NCBI GenBank assembly: GCA_052108535.1
Contig: JBQDZM010000032.1
Span: forward strand, 1 to 31,706
Direction of reading: 5' to 3'
Source: Galactobacter sp052108535
GTDB taxonomy: Bacteria; Actinomycetota; Actinomycetes; Actinomycetales; Micrococcaceae
DNA: 31,706 nucleotides
Position 1 is the first letter of the stretch; every line of letters begins with the position of its first letter. A model generated the notes under the pieces. The model was given only the letters and a program-made list of their open reading frames with translations. It was not told the DNA's origin and did not search any database. Of this stretch, positions 14,868 to 22,829 are shown one piece after another. The position numbers and the translations under genes were made by a program.

Positions 14868-15214
14868 TTGCGCACCGCGTCAGCCACCGACTCCCCCGGG
14901 TGCAACAGCACGCGGCCATCCACGACCTCCACCACATGGGTGCGGGCGTCAACGGTGGCAGGCATGCACATGGCCTTGCCGGTCCGCAGGCAGAATTCGG
15001 CAGCATGCAGAGGGCACTCGACCCGGTCATCCTCGATCCAGCCATCGGCCAGCGACGCGGTCTCATGCGTGCACTCGTCATCCAGGGCGTAAAACTCCCC
15101 ATCCTCCGTATGGAAGATCGCGATGTCCCGGGCCACACCGTCGACCACGGCCTCGACCGCGAGCGCTTCACCTTCCGGGATCTCTTCCACCCCAGCCACA
15201 TCGATACCCTGCAT
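14864..15214 (-). CDS. Rieske [2Fe-2S] ferredoxin
   Basis: The 116-residue soluble Rieske protein has both ligand boxes: Cys48-Thr-His50 and Cys67-Pro-Leu-His70. The length and lack of a membrane segment fit the ferredoxin component of a ring-hydroxylating dioxygenase or a related carrier (HcaC/BphF type) rather than a bc1 subunit. Start ATG 15214 has AGGAGG 6 nt upstream. It is the first gene of a two-gene unit with the FAD reductase and is divergent from the NUDIX gene. Unlike most family members, the first box reads CTHETASLADG rather than CTHxxxxLSxG, a minor change. Confidence 0.93.
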   Translation of the reverse strand: MQGIDVAGVEEIPEGEALAVEAVVDGVARDIAIFHTEDGEFYALDDECTHETASLADGWIEDDRVECPLHAAEFCLRTGKAMCMPATVDARTHVVEVVDGRVLLHPGESVADAVRK

Positions 15215-15288
15215 GGTGCCTCCTGACGCATGTGCTTCGCTTTTCCAGCGACTCCGGATCCCACGCTACCCGTGTGTTCCCGGGCAGA

Positions 15289-16149
15289 ATGATCTACATG
15301 GTGAGCACCACAGCCCCCGACCCAGGCGAACGAGTGCCAGCCAAGGACTCCGCGACCGTGCTCCTGCTCAGAGCCGCCTCCTCCGGCCACGGCGGCGTCG
15401 AGGTGTTCATGCAGCAGCGTGCCCTCTCCATGGCCTTCGCCGCCGGAATGGCCACGTTCCCGGGCGGTTCGGTGGATCCCTCCGACCATCACGGAACGCA
15501 GCACTGGACGGCCACCGCGGCTGCTGACCTCGACGAACCCAACGACGCCGGCGGGCCGGCCGCCTCCGCCGCCGTGACGGCCGCCGCCATCCGCGAGACG
15601 TTCGAGGAAAGTGGCGTCCTGTTGGCCCGCCCCGGCGGGCCTGACAACGAAACCCAAGGTCCAACGTCGGGCCTTGACCTTGCACCGCAGGCCACCATGG
15701 CGCGCGACGAGCTTCGAGCGGCGCTGTCCTCACACCGGGTCGGGATCGCCGACGCCCTGGCACAACTCGAACTGAGAGCGCACACCGAGGACCTGAACTA
15801 CGTGGATCGCTGGATCACGCCGGAGGGACTCCCCCGCCGCTACGACACCCGCTTCATCGCCGCCGCGCTGCCCGCAAGCCAGGAACCGCGCAATCTCTCC
15901 ACCGAATCCGTGAGGTCCTTCTGGATCAGACCCATCGCCGCGCTGGACGCCTATGCCACCCGCGAACTGGACCTGATGCAGCCCACCTGGGCACAACTTC
16001 GACGTTTGGCTGCGGCGCGCACCCTGGACCAGGCGCTCCTCCCTGCATTGACCGGTGTCACGCGCAATGCGCTGCGAGAGATGGAAGGCCAGTTGGTCCC
16101 TTGGGGACCGGGGACCGACGACTACCTTGCCTCGGGGCCGCTGCGCTGA
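15289..16149 (+). CDS. NUDIX hydrolase, NUDT19-like with split Nudix box
   Basis: The protein has FPGGSVDPSD near residues 56-65 and AAIRETFEESGVLL near 100, which together form the Nudix box. About 35 residues (DDs, Ala-rich) are inserted between the Gly and the RExxEExG part, as in the NUDT19/acyl-CoA diphosphatase-like branch. The family hydrolyses nucleoside diphosphate-linked compounds, in this branch often CoA derivatives; the substrate here is inferred. The start is uncertain: ATG 15289, ATG 15298 and GTG 15301 are all in frame and none has a good ribosome site. An upstream extension of the frame overlaps the divergent Rieske gene and is not used. Divergent from the Rieske gene; convergent with the GntR regulator. 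Confidence 0.88.
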   Translation: MIYMVSTTAPDPGERVPAKDSATVLLLRAASSGHGGVEVFMQQRALSMAFAAGMATFPGGSVDPSDHHGTQHWTATAAADLDEPNDAGGPAASAAVTAAAIRETFEESGVLLARPGGPDNETQGPTSGLDLAPQATMARDELRAALSSHRVGIADALAQLELRAHTEDLNYVDRWITPEGLPRRYDTRFIAAALPASQEPRNLSTESVRSFWIRPIAALDAYATRELDLMQPTWAQLRRLAAARTLDQALLPALTGVTRNALREMEGQLVPWGPGTDDYLASGPLR

Positions 16150-16159
16150 CGGACACGCA

Positions 16160-16969
16160 TCACGGCAGACGTGGCGCGTGGTCCTCAGCATCGGGGCCGT
16201 CGCCCAAGGTCTGGGCGTAGAACCACTCGATGTGCTCGCGCAGCAGCCGCGAGGCCTCCGCCGAGCGACCATGGCTTACGGCCTCGAAGATGAGTCTGTG
16301 CTGCTGACGCAGGCTCGGGACCACGCCACTCCACGTCTCGTCGGTGGACGCCCTGACCGCCACGTAGTCGGTGATGGCGTCCTTCAGTGAAGCCATCATG
16401 GCGTCCAGCACCCGGTTCCCCGCCAGCCGCGCCAGAACCAGGTGGAAGTGGGTGTCCAGGGTTTGGAAGGAAGCCCGGTCCAGGTCCGGGTCCTCCATGG
16501 CCTCCAGCAGGTCACGCCCTTGGCTCAATAACGCCTGCCCACCGTCCGGCAACGCCTGCAGGTCCACGACCGAGGCCGCCCACGACTCCAGCAGGGCGCG
16601 CACCTCGATGACATCGCCGGTGTGCAGCCCTGCACTGGCCAAGTGCATTCGCACCATCAGGGCCATCCCCTGAGCCGGGCGCGAGATCATGATGGCTCCG
16701 GATTTGGGCCCGGAACCGGCCGATGTCCTGACCAAACCCATGACCTCCAGCGTCCGGATCGCATCCCGCACGCTGGCTCGGGAGATCCCATGCGCCTCTG
16801 CGAGGGCGCGTTCGCCCGGAAGTTGATCCCCCACCTTCAGACGGCCGGAACGCAGTTCCGTCTCCACCCAATCCAGGACCTTCTGGTACGCGCGCAGCGG
16901 CGTGGCCTCCGCCGGGTAAGCGCCCCCATACGGGAAGACCCCGGAGGTCGACGTGGATGAAGTGCTCAT
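16160..16969 (-). CDS. lldR: FadR-type GntR regulator, LldR-like
   Basis: The 269-residue protein has an N-terminal GntR winged HTH (LPGERALAEAHGISRASVRD, then the TLEVMGLVRT wing) and a C-terminal all-helical FCD ligand domain. This is the architecture of lactate regulators LldR/LutR. The start chosen is ATG 16969 with GGGAGGA about 11 nt upstream; a longer frame to 17038 would translate the ribosome site and part of the repeat-rich spacer. It lies downstream of lldP on the same strand, and two TNGTCAGACNA sites occupy the lldP-lutA divergent region. It therefore most likely represses lldP and lutABC and is relieved by L-lactate. The family is certain; the effector is inferred from context. 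Confidence 0.9.
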   Translation of the reverse strand: MSTSSTSTSGVFPYGGAYPAEATPLRAYQKVLDWVETELRSGRLKVGDQLPGERALAEAHGISRASVRDAIRTLEVMGLVRTSAGSGPKSGAIMISRPAQGMALMVRMHLASAGLHTGDVIEVRALLESWAASVVDLQALPDGGQALLSQGRDLLEAMEDPDLDRASFQTLDTHFHLVLARLAGNRVLDAMMASLKDAITDYVAVRASTDETWSGVVPSLRQQHRLIFEAVSHGRSAEASRLLREHIEWFYAQTLGDGPDAEDHAPRLP

Positions 16970-17084
16970 AGTGAATTCATCCTCCCAAAATCGACCCCCG
17001 GGGTCACCTGACACGGTTCGGTGAGAGCCGTCACACACTGTCCGGTCTCACGCTGCCCAGTCACGCGCAGCCGCTCACACCTGG

Positions 17085-17184
17085 NNNNNNNNNNNNNNNN
17101 NNNNNNNNNNNNNNNNNNNNNNNNNNNNNNNNNNNNNNNNNNNNNNNNNNNNNNNNNNNNNNNNNNNNNNNNNNNNNNNNNNNN
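17085..17184. other. assembly gap (100 N) with duplicated 55-bp flanks
   Basis: The 55 bases before the gap (17030-17084) are identical to the 55 after it (17185-17239). That is the signature of two contig ends sharing one k-mer-length overlap that were joined with a fixed 100-N spacer. The true spacer between lldP and lldR is probably about 140 bp rather than 295 bp. Confidence 0.92.
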
Positions 17185-17220
17185 GTCACACACTGTCCGG
17201 TCTCACGCTGCCCAGTCACG

Positions 17221-17273
17221 CGCAGCCGCTCACACCTGGAGCCGGTCACACCTGGGCCAGCCGGTCACACCTG
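17221..17273 (-). repeat. degenerate tandem repeat spanning the lldP stop codon
   Basis: Three units, each ending (minus strand: beginning) with CAGGTGTGA, occupy 17255-17273, 17239-17254 and 17221-17238. More degenerate copies (GTGAC/GTGAG spaced 13-20 bp) continue toward the gap. The first unit contains the lldP stop TGA. The repeat probably explains why assembly broke nearby. Confidence 0.75.
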
Positions 17274-18983
17274 AGCGAACTGGGCCTCAACGAAGACGAT
17301 GCAGCACAGGACGAACAGCATCGCCACGGACCAGCCGATGACCTTCTTCAGGATCACGGACTCCTTGCCCTCCATGCCCACGGTGGTGGCGGCCAGCGCC
17401 AGGTTCTGCGGGGAGATCAGCTTGCCGACCACGCCGCCAGAGGTGTTGGCGGCGGCGAAGAGGTGCGGATCCACGTTGAGGTTGTGCGCTGCAGTGGCCT
17501 GCAGGTTGGTGAACAGAGCGTTGGCCGAGGTGTCGGAGCCCGTCACCGCGGTGCCGAGCCAGCCCAGGATAGGAGACAGGAAAGCGAAGAATCCGCCCGC
17601 GCCGGCCAACCAGGTACCGATGGACACGGTCTGTCCGGACAGGTTCATGATGTAGGCCAGGGCGAGCACCAACACGATGGTGAGGCCGGCGAACTTCATG
17701 TTGAGAACCGTGGACCCCAACTCCTTGATGGCTCCCACCGGGCCGATCTTGTAACGACCCTTGCCGTTGAAGATCGAGTAGAAGATCACCACCAACACCA
17801 CGGTGATGAAGATCAGCGAGCCCGGCCCGGACAGCCAAGGCAGGGTGTAGGTCGTGGAGGAGACCGGGTCACCCGCAGCGGTCAGGACGTTCTGGTGCAG
17901 GCCGAACCACTGGATCTTTACGTCGGTTGAGGCCAGCCACGCCGAGATGTCCACGCCCACGGTCCACAGCTTGGCGACGCCGAAGACCGCGACCACCAGG
18001 ACGTAGGGAAGTATGGCCATCCACGTATCCGTGCCATTGAGCTTCACCTCGATGTCGGAGGATTCCTTCGCGGCGGCGGAGTTGGGATCCAGCACGCGGG
18101 CGCGGGCGTCGTCGCGGTGCTTGGGCTTGTAGAAACGCAGCAGCAGGATGACCGCGGCCAGCGCGCCGAGGGAGGCCACCACGTCGGTGAGTTCGTAGGA
18201 GAAGAAGTTGGAGGACAGGAACTGCAGCACGGCGAACACCACGCCGATGACGGCAGTGACGAGCCAGCAATCCTTGATGCCCTTCTTCCCGTCCAGGATG
18301 AAGACCAGCAGCGTGGGGACAAAAAGCGCCAGCACTGGCGACTGGTGACCGATGATGGCGCCGATCTGATTCGCCGACTCCGCCGCGCTCACCCCTTCTG
18401 CGCCGAGCAGGTTACCTGCAGTGGTGATGGGAGTGCCCACGGCGCCGAAGGCCACAGGGGCCGTATTGGCCACGAGGACTGCACAAGCAGCCTTCAGCGG
18501 GCGGATACCCAGCGTCATCAGCATGGTGGCGGTGATGGCCACGGGGGCACCGAACCCGGCCAGGGCCTCCAGAAGGCCACCGAAGCAGAAGGCGATCAGC
18601 ACGGCCTGAATGCGCACGTCGCCGCCACCGACCACGTTGAAGACCTTGCGCAGGTCCTCAAACCGACCGGAACGCACCGTGACCTGGTAGAGCCAGATCG
18701 CCATGACGATGATCCACACGATGGGAACCAGGCCATAGACGCCACCGAGCAGACCGGAGTTGAGCGCGTGCACCACCGGCATCTTGAAGCCAAGCACCGC
18801 GACCAGCAGGGCCACGATGACCGAGCCGACGGCCGCCTTCCAGGCCTGGACCTTGAAACCGGAGAGAAGAACAAAGAAGGCCACCAGCGGCAGCAGGCCG
18901 AGCAGGGCTGAGAGGGCAACGCTTCCGCCCACCGGATCGGTGGTGGCGGTGAACGTCTGTGCCAAGACGAGGCTATTGACCAC
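17265..18983 (-). CDS. lldP: L-lactate permease
   Basis: The 572-residue integral membrane protein belongs to the LldP/GlcA lactate permease family, which imports L-lactate (often also D-lactate and glycolate) with protons. It has about 14 hydrophobic segments and family motifs such as LLEALAGFGAPVAITATML near residue 140, NTAPVAFGAVGTPI near 173, TGSDTSANALFTNLQ near 492 and ANTSGGVVGKLISPQNLA near 520. Length is typical. The start is GTG 18983 with AAAGG 8 nt upstream. It is divergent from lutABC and followed on the same strand by the LldR-like regulator, giving a complete uptake-oxidation-control locus. Confidence 0.96.
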   Translation of the reverse strand: MVNSLVLAQTFTATTDPVGGSVALSALLGLLPLVAFFVLLSGFKVQAWKAAVGSVIVALLVAVLGFKMPVVHALNSGLLGGVYGLVPIVWIIVMAIWLYQVTVRSGRFEDLRKVFNVVGGGDVRIQAVLIAFCFGGLLEALAGFGAPVAITATMLMTLGIRPLKAACAVLVANTAPVAFGAVGTPITTAGNLLGAEGVSAAESANQIGAIIGHQSPVLALFVPTLLVFILDGKKGIKDCWLVTAVIGVVFAVLQFLSSNFFSYELTDVVASLGALAAVILLLRFYKPKHRDDARARVLDPNSAAAKESSDIEVKLNGTDTWMAILPYVLVVAVFGVAKLWTVGVDISAWLASTDVKIQWFGLHQNVLTAAGDPVSSTTYTLPWLSGPGSLIFITVVLVVIFYSIFNGKGRYKIGPVGAIKELGSTVLNMKFAGLTIVLVLALAYIMNLSGQTVSIGTWLAGAGGFFAFLSPILGWLGTAVTGSDTSANALFTNLQATAAHNLNVDPHLFAAANTSGGVVGKLISPQNLALAATTVGMEGKESVILKKVIGWSVAMLFVLCCIVFVEAQFAQV

Positions 18984-19317
18984 GGACGTACCTTTCGAGT
19001 GTGCGTGAAGAAATCAATGGGTGCTTGAACTCGCGGGCCCATGCGGGAGCCCGTCAGCTCCAGGCCACACCTCACAACTGAAATTCGACGTCGCTGTCGG
19101 TGCGGTACTGTGGTCAGACAACAGTAGTCAGACCACGCCACTGTACACGGAGGCCACCCGGTTCGTCGCCGCATTCACGACGGAACTACATACAGCGCCT
19201 CCCCCGGCCGCATCCGGGGAAGTGTCCAAGGGCGTGCGTCGAGTCCACTGACTTGACTTAGCTCCCACGCGTCTTTTGTCCCGACGGTGGTGGCTCACGC
19301 ACCCTCGGAAGGACACC
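18984..19317. promoter_or_regulatory. divergent lldP/lutA promoter region with two LldR-type operator sites (19111-19121, 19125-19135)
   Basis: This gene-free 334 bp holds two copies of TNGTCAGACNA: TGGTCAGACAA at 19111-19121 and TAGTCAGACCA at 19125-19135. Together they form a 25-bp dyad (TGGTC...GACCA). The pattern agrees with the TNGTNNNACNA consensus known for FadR-type lactate regulators. A possible plus-strand promoter TTCGAC (19084-19089) / TACTGT (19106-19111), spacing 16, would place the dyad over the start site, fitting repression. The promoter call is weak; the operator call is good. The rest shows no clear feature. Confidence 0.72.
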
Positions 19318-20133
19318 ATGCGTATAGCGCTTTTCGCCACCTGCATCGTGGACGCCATGTACCCCTCCACGGCCATTGCGACCGTGAAGATCCTGGAACG
19401 CCTGGGCCACGAGGTGGTCTTCCCGGCGGGCCAGGGCTGCTGCGGCCAGATGCATGTCAACTCCGGCTACCTCGAGGGCGCGCTGCCTGTGGTCCGCAAC
19501 CATGTTGAGGCCTTCGAGGCCCAGGAGTACGACGTCGCGGTTGCCCCGTCCGGGTCTTGCGTGGCCTCCGTCAAGGACCAGCAGCCCATGGTCGCCCGCC
19601 GGTGCGGGGACAACGGACTCGCCTCCCGCGCCGAAGCCGTGGGGGCCAAAACCTACGAGCTTTCCCAGCTGCTGACCGACGTCTTAGGCGTCACCAACGC
19701 TGCGGAACAGCTCGGTTCCTGGTTCCCTCACCGCGTCACCTACCACTCCTCCTGTCACGGCATGCGTCTGCTCGGTTTGGGCACACGCCAATCCGATCTG
19801 ATCGCGTCCGTGGACGGAATCGAATACGTCCCGCTGCCTGAGGCGGATCAGTGCTGTGGTTTCGGCGGCACGTTCTCCATGAAGAACGCCGATGTCTCCG
19901 GCGCCATGCTGGCTGACAAGGTCGGCAACATCTCCTCGACCGGCGCAGACCTCTGCGCCGGCGGCGACGCTTCCTGCCTGCTACACATCGGTGGCGGCAT
20001 GTCCCGGCTGAAGTCGGGCGGACAGACGGTTCACCTGGCTGACATCCTGGCCTCAACGCACGACGATCCGTGGACGCCTTCCGCGTCAGCGGCCGCTACC
20101 GCGGCCAACGTCACGGAAGGAGCAGCCCGATGA
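19318..20133 (+). CDS. lutA: L-lactate oxidation iron-sulfur protein LutA
   Basis: The 271-residue protein has two CCG domains: Cys41-Cys42-Gly43 (GQGCCGQMH) with nearby Cys residues, and Cys179-Cys180-Gly (DQCCGFGGTF) preceded by SSCHG. This is the LutA/YkgE and heterodisulfide-reductase-like pattern for iron-sulfur or electron-transfer chemistry. LutA acts with LutB and LutC to oxidise L-lactate to pyruvate in Gram-positive bacteria. The start is ATG 19318 with GGAAGGA just upstream. Its stop overlaps the lutB start (ATGA), showing tight coupling. The C-terminal 25 residues are Ala/Thr-rich and probably dispensable. Confidence 0.96.
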   Translation: MRIALFATCIVDAMYPSTAIATVKILERLGHEVVFPAGQGCCGQMHVNSGYLEGALPVVRNHVEAFEAQEYDVAVAPSGSCVASVKDQQPMVARRCGDNGLASRAEAVGAKTYELSQLLTDVLGVTNAAEQLGSWFPHRVTYHSSCHGMRLLGLGTRQSDLIASVDGIEYVPLPEADQCCGFGGTFSMKNADVSGAMLADKVGNISSTGADLCAGGDASCLLHIGGGMSRLKSGGQTVHLADILASTHDDPWTPSASAAATAANVTEGAAR

Positions 20134-21653
20134 CCGCCGTCTCGCTGGGAATGCCGAAGGTCCGCGCGGAGGGGAATCTCTTCGAGGAGATCCCCTTCCC
20201 CGACTACGCCAAGTCGGAGCTGACCAACACGCAGTTGCGCGCCAACCTGCGTCACGCCACCCACACCATCCGCGACAAACGTGCCAACGTGGTCTCCGAG
20301 TTGCCGGACTGGGAGCAGCTAAGGGACGCCGGTTCCGCAATCAAGCAGAACGTCATGGCGAACCTGCCTGCACTACTGGAGCAGTTCGAAGCCAACTTCA
20401 CCGCCCGCGGCGGCGTGATCCACTGGGCGCGTGACGCCGAGGAAGCCAACCGGATCGTCACGGACCTGGTCAAGGAACAGAACGCGACCGAGGTCGTGAA
20501 GATCAAGTCCATGGCCACCCAGGAGATCGGGCTCAACGAGCACCTGGAGACTCAGGGCATCGCCGCCTATGAGACGGACCTGGCTGAGCTGATCGTGCAG
20601 TTGGGTCACGACAAACCAAGCCACATTCTGGTTCCGGCCATCCACAAGAACCGCTCTGAGGTGCGGGATATCTTCTTGGCCGAGATGCCAGAAGTGGACC
20701 CGAACCTGGATGACGAACCCGCCCACCTGGCCGAGGCCGCGCGCAAACACCTGCGCCAGAAGTTCCTCTCCACCAGGGTGGCCATCTCCGGCGCCAACTT
20801 CGGCATCGCAGATTCCGGCACTCTGACCGTGGTCGAATCCGAGGGCAACGGCCGCATGTGCCTCACGCTCCCGGAAACCCTGATCACCGTGATGGGCATC
20901 GAGAAGCTTCTGCCCACCGCCTCGGATCTCGAGGTGTTCATGCAGTTGCTCCCCCGGTCCTCCACCGGAGAGCGGATGAACCCCTACACGTCCAACTGGA
21001 CCGGCGTCACCCCGGGCGACGGCCCGCAGAACGTGCACCTGGTACTACTGGACAACGGCCGCACCAACGCCTTGGCCGACCAGTACGGCCGCTCCGCACT
21101 GCACTGCATCCGCTGTTCGGCCTGCATGAATGTCTGCCCCGTCTACGAACGTGCAGGCGGTCACGCCTATGGCTCCACCTACCCGGGTCCCATCGGCGCC
21201 ATCCTTACCCCGCTGCTGACCGGTGTGGACGAGTCGGAGAACGGAACCCTCCCCTACGCCTCCTCATTGTGCGGCGCCTGCTACGTGGCCTGCCCCGTGA
21301 AGATCAACATCCCGGAAATCCTGGTCCACCTGCGTGCCGAGGACGTCAAGGCGCGCAAGGCCAAGTCCAAGCGCATCACCGAGATGGACCTGCTCATGGG
21401 CGGTGCCGGTTGGGCCATGTCCAAGGGTTCCCGCATGCGGCTTCTGGAACGAGGCCTGCCCATGGCCGGCCTCGTGGCCGGGAAGGACAAGAAGATCAAG
21501 AAGTTGCCCGGCCATCTGTTGGGCGGCTGGACCGCCTTCCGCGACATTCCCAAGCCGCCCAACCAGTCCTTCAGGCAGTGGTGGGCCAAGGAACACGAGG
21601 GGAACGCGTCCGCAGGACGCGCAGCGTCCTCAGATCAGGAGGCAGGCAAGTGA
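20130..21653 (+). CDS. lutB: L-lactate oxidation iron-sulfur protein LutB
   Basis: The 507-residue protein has an N-terminal LUD (DUF162) domain, including the VAISGANFGIADSGTLTVVE segment, and then two [4Fe-4S] ferredoxin motifs: CIRCSACMNVCP near residues 326-337 and CGACYVACP near 380-388. This is the standard LutB layout and length. It is the redox-active subunit of the cytoplasmic LutABC lactate dehydrogenase system. The start chosen is ATG 20130, overlapping the lutA stop, with AAGGAG 7 nt upstream; a longer frame to 20070 would run into lutA coding sequence. Confidence 0.96.
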   Translation: MTAVSLGMPKVRAEGNLFEEIPFPDYAKSELTNTQLRANLRHATHTIRDKRANVVSELPDWEQLRDAGSAIKQNVMANLPALLEQFEANFTARGGVIHWARDAEEANRIVTDLVKEQNATEVVKIKSMATQEIGLNEHLETQGIAAYETDLAELIVQLGHDKPSHILVPAIHKNRSEVRDIFLAEMPEVDPNLDDEPAHLAEAARKHLRQKFLSTRVAISGANFGIADSGTLTVVESEGNGRMCLTLPETLITVMGIEKLLPTASDLEVFMQLLPRSSTGERMNPYTSNWTGVTPGDGPQNVHLVLLDNGRTNALADQYGRSALHCIRCSACMNVCPVYERAGGHAYGSTYPGPIGAILTPLLTGVDESENGTLPYASSLCGACYVACPVKINIPEILVHLRAEDVKARKAKSKRITEMDLLMGGAGWAMSKGSRMRLLERGLPMAGLVAGKDKKIKKLPGHLLGGWTAFRDIPKPPNQSFRQWWAKEHEGNASAGRAASSDQEAGK

Positions 21654-22336
21654 ACGGAACCGAGAACCCCACGGCCACGCCGTCGGGCACTAAGACCGAC
21701 GCTGCCAGAGCCAAGGCTGACATCCTGGCGCGGATCCGATCCGCGCTGGTAGACGCCCCGGCCGAGGTCGAGGTGCCGCGCGAGTACCGCCGTGGAAGCG
21801 ACATGAGCCAGGACGAGCTCGTGGAGCTGCTCGTGGACCGACTGGTGCATTACAAGGCTGGCGTCGACGTGGTCCCCGCGGAACAGGTGCCCGGCGCCGT
21901 CAAGCAGCTGCTTTCCTCCGCCACCTCCTTCGTGACGCCGCCAGGGCTGGCCGACGAGGTGCTGGGCGAGTTGGTCTCCGACCCCCGCAGGGTGATCGAC
22001 TCCCCGGAGAACGTCCTGGGCGTCATGGAACTGGACGCCACGTCCGCCGTGGTCACCTCCTCCGCCGTCTCCGTCGCGGAATCCGGCACCATCATCCTGG
22101 ACGGTTCCCCGGATCAGGGCCGACGCGCCATCACCCTGGTGCCGGACCATCACGTGTGTGTGGTGCCCGCCTCCAGCATCGAGCGACTGCTGCCCGCGGC
22201 CCTGGAACGGCTGGACACCACACGGCCGCTGACCTGGATCTCTGGCCCTTCCGCCACCAGCGACATCGAGCTGGAACGCGTGGAAGGCGTGCACGGCCCC
22301 CGCACGCTGGACGTTTTGATCGTCAAGGACCGCTGA
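21650..22336 (+). CDS. lutC: lactate utilisation protein LutC (LUD domain)
   Basis: The 228-residue protein has a single LUD domain (about 75-225) with the family segment SAVSVAESGTIILDGSPDQGRRAITLVPDHHVCVV. The first 25 residues are a low-complexity Thr/Ala stretch. The start is GTG 21650, overlapping the lutB stop (GTGA), with AGGAGG 7 nt upstream; it lies downstream of a longer frame that shadows lutB. It completes the lutABC operon. A strong hairpin follows 22 nt after the stop. Confidence 0.95.
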   Translation: MNGTENPTATPSGTKTDAARAKADILARIRSALVDAPAEVEVPREYRRGSDMSQDELVELLVDRLVHYKAGVDVVPAEQVPGAVKQLLSSATSFVTPPGLADEVLGELVSDPRRVIDSPENVLGVMELDATSAVVTSSAVSVAESGTIILDGSPDQGRRAITLVPDHHVCVVPASSIERLLPAALERLDTTRPLTWISGPSATSDIELERVEGVHGPRTLDVLIVKDR

Positions 22337-22358
22337 GCGCAGGATCCGCCGGAATAGC

Positions 22359-22390
22359 GAGAAGCCCCAGTCATACGACTGGGGCTTCTC
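22359..22390 (+). terminator. hairpin terminator of lutABC
   Basis: A perfect 14-bp stem (GAGAAGCCCCAGTC / GACTGGGGCTTCTC) with loop ATAC begins 22 nt after the lutC stop. It is followed by a weak T-rich stretch (GGTCTTCGTGCT). Confidence 0.88.
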
Positions 22391-22485
22391 GGTCTTCGTG
22401 CTATGGCGGTTTCACTGGACCGGACGACGTACATCGATTTCAACCGGCCGGGGCTTCCGGCGAGTAATGGTGCTCGAAGCATCAT

Positions 22486-22514
22486 GTACACGAAACTCTG
22501 ATAATAACGTGTAC
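22486..22514. promoter_or_regulatory. dyad upstream of the RHH gene, probable autoregulatory operator
   Basis: Inverted repeat GTACACG (22486-22492) / CGTGTAC (22508-22514) with a 15-bp spacer sits 21-50 bp before the RHH start. Outer CATCAT (22480-22485) and ATGATG (22518-22523) extend it imperfectly. RHH antitoxins usually bind such dyads at their own promoter. Confidence 0.65.
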
Positions 22515-22535
22515 GTAATGATGTAGGAGGATGGG

Positions 22536-22829
22536 ATGAACGACAAGATTGCAAAGCCGATCAACGGTTCGTATGGCGTGATCGACGGCGTGGAAATCAC
22601 GGAAGAAGTGATCGCTCGCCTCGTGAAGAACGCCCAGGACGGGTTTCCCGGTGCTTCGTTCCGGTCGCCCGGCCGTCCCGCGCGCACTGAGGAACCCACT
22701 CGAGCCGTCACTGTTCGTTTGAGTGAGTCGGAGCTATCGGCAGTGATGGCTCGCGCCGAGCGCGAGCACCGCAGCCGGTCAGACGCTATCCGTGAGGCAA
22801 TCTCAGAATGGGCCCACGCACCAGCCTGA
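22536..22829 (+). CDS. ribbon-helix-helix (CopG-like) antitoxin-type DNA-binding protein
   Basis: The 97-residue protein has a C-terminal RHH domain at about 54-93. Its strand TRAVTVRLSESEL is followed by the helices SAVMARAEREH and SRSDAIREAISEW. The N-terminus (INGSYGVIDGVEITEEVIARLV) resembles that of actinobacterial antitoxin-like RHH proteins. The ATG at 22536 has AGGAGG 5 nt upstream. An inverted repeat precedes it, fitting autorepression. The expected partner toxin is absent: downstream is only a 53-codon frame and then the oppositely oriented DUF2637 gene. It may be a solitary regulator or a remnant of a toxin-antitoxin pair. Confidence 0.85.
   Translation: MNDKIAKPINGSYGVIDGVEITEEVIARLVKNAQDGFPGASFRSPGRPARTEEPTRAVTVRLSESELSAVMARAEREHRSRSDAIREAISEWAHAPA

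Noticed and set aside
16160..17038. longer start at 17038 for the GntR regulator
   Set aside because: The extra 23 residues include the ribosome site and repeat-rich spacer; ATG 16969 gives the normal family N-terminus.
17030..17239. 55-bp direct repeats as target-site duplications of a mobile element
   Set aside because: The same 55-bp length occurs at an unrelated N gap at 24997 and nothing but N lies between the copies, so an assembly overlap explains both.
18984..19317. riboswitch in the lldP/lutA divergent region
   Set aside because: No conserved RNA aptamer-like helices were seen; the TNGTCAGACNA sites account for regulation at the DNA level.
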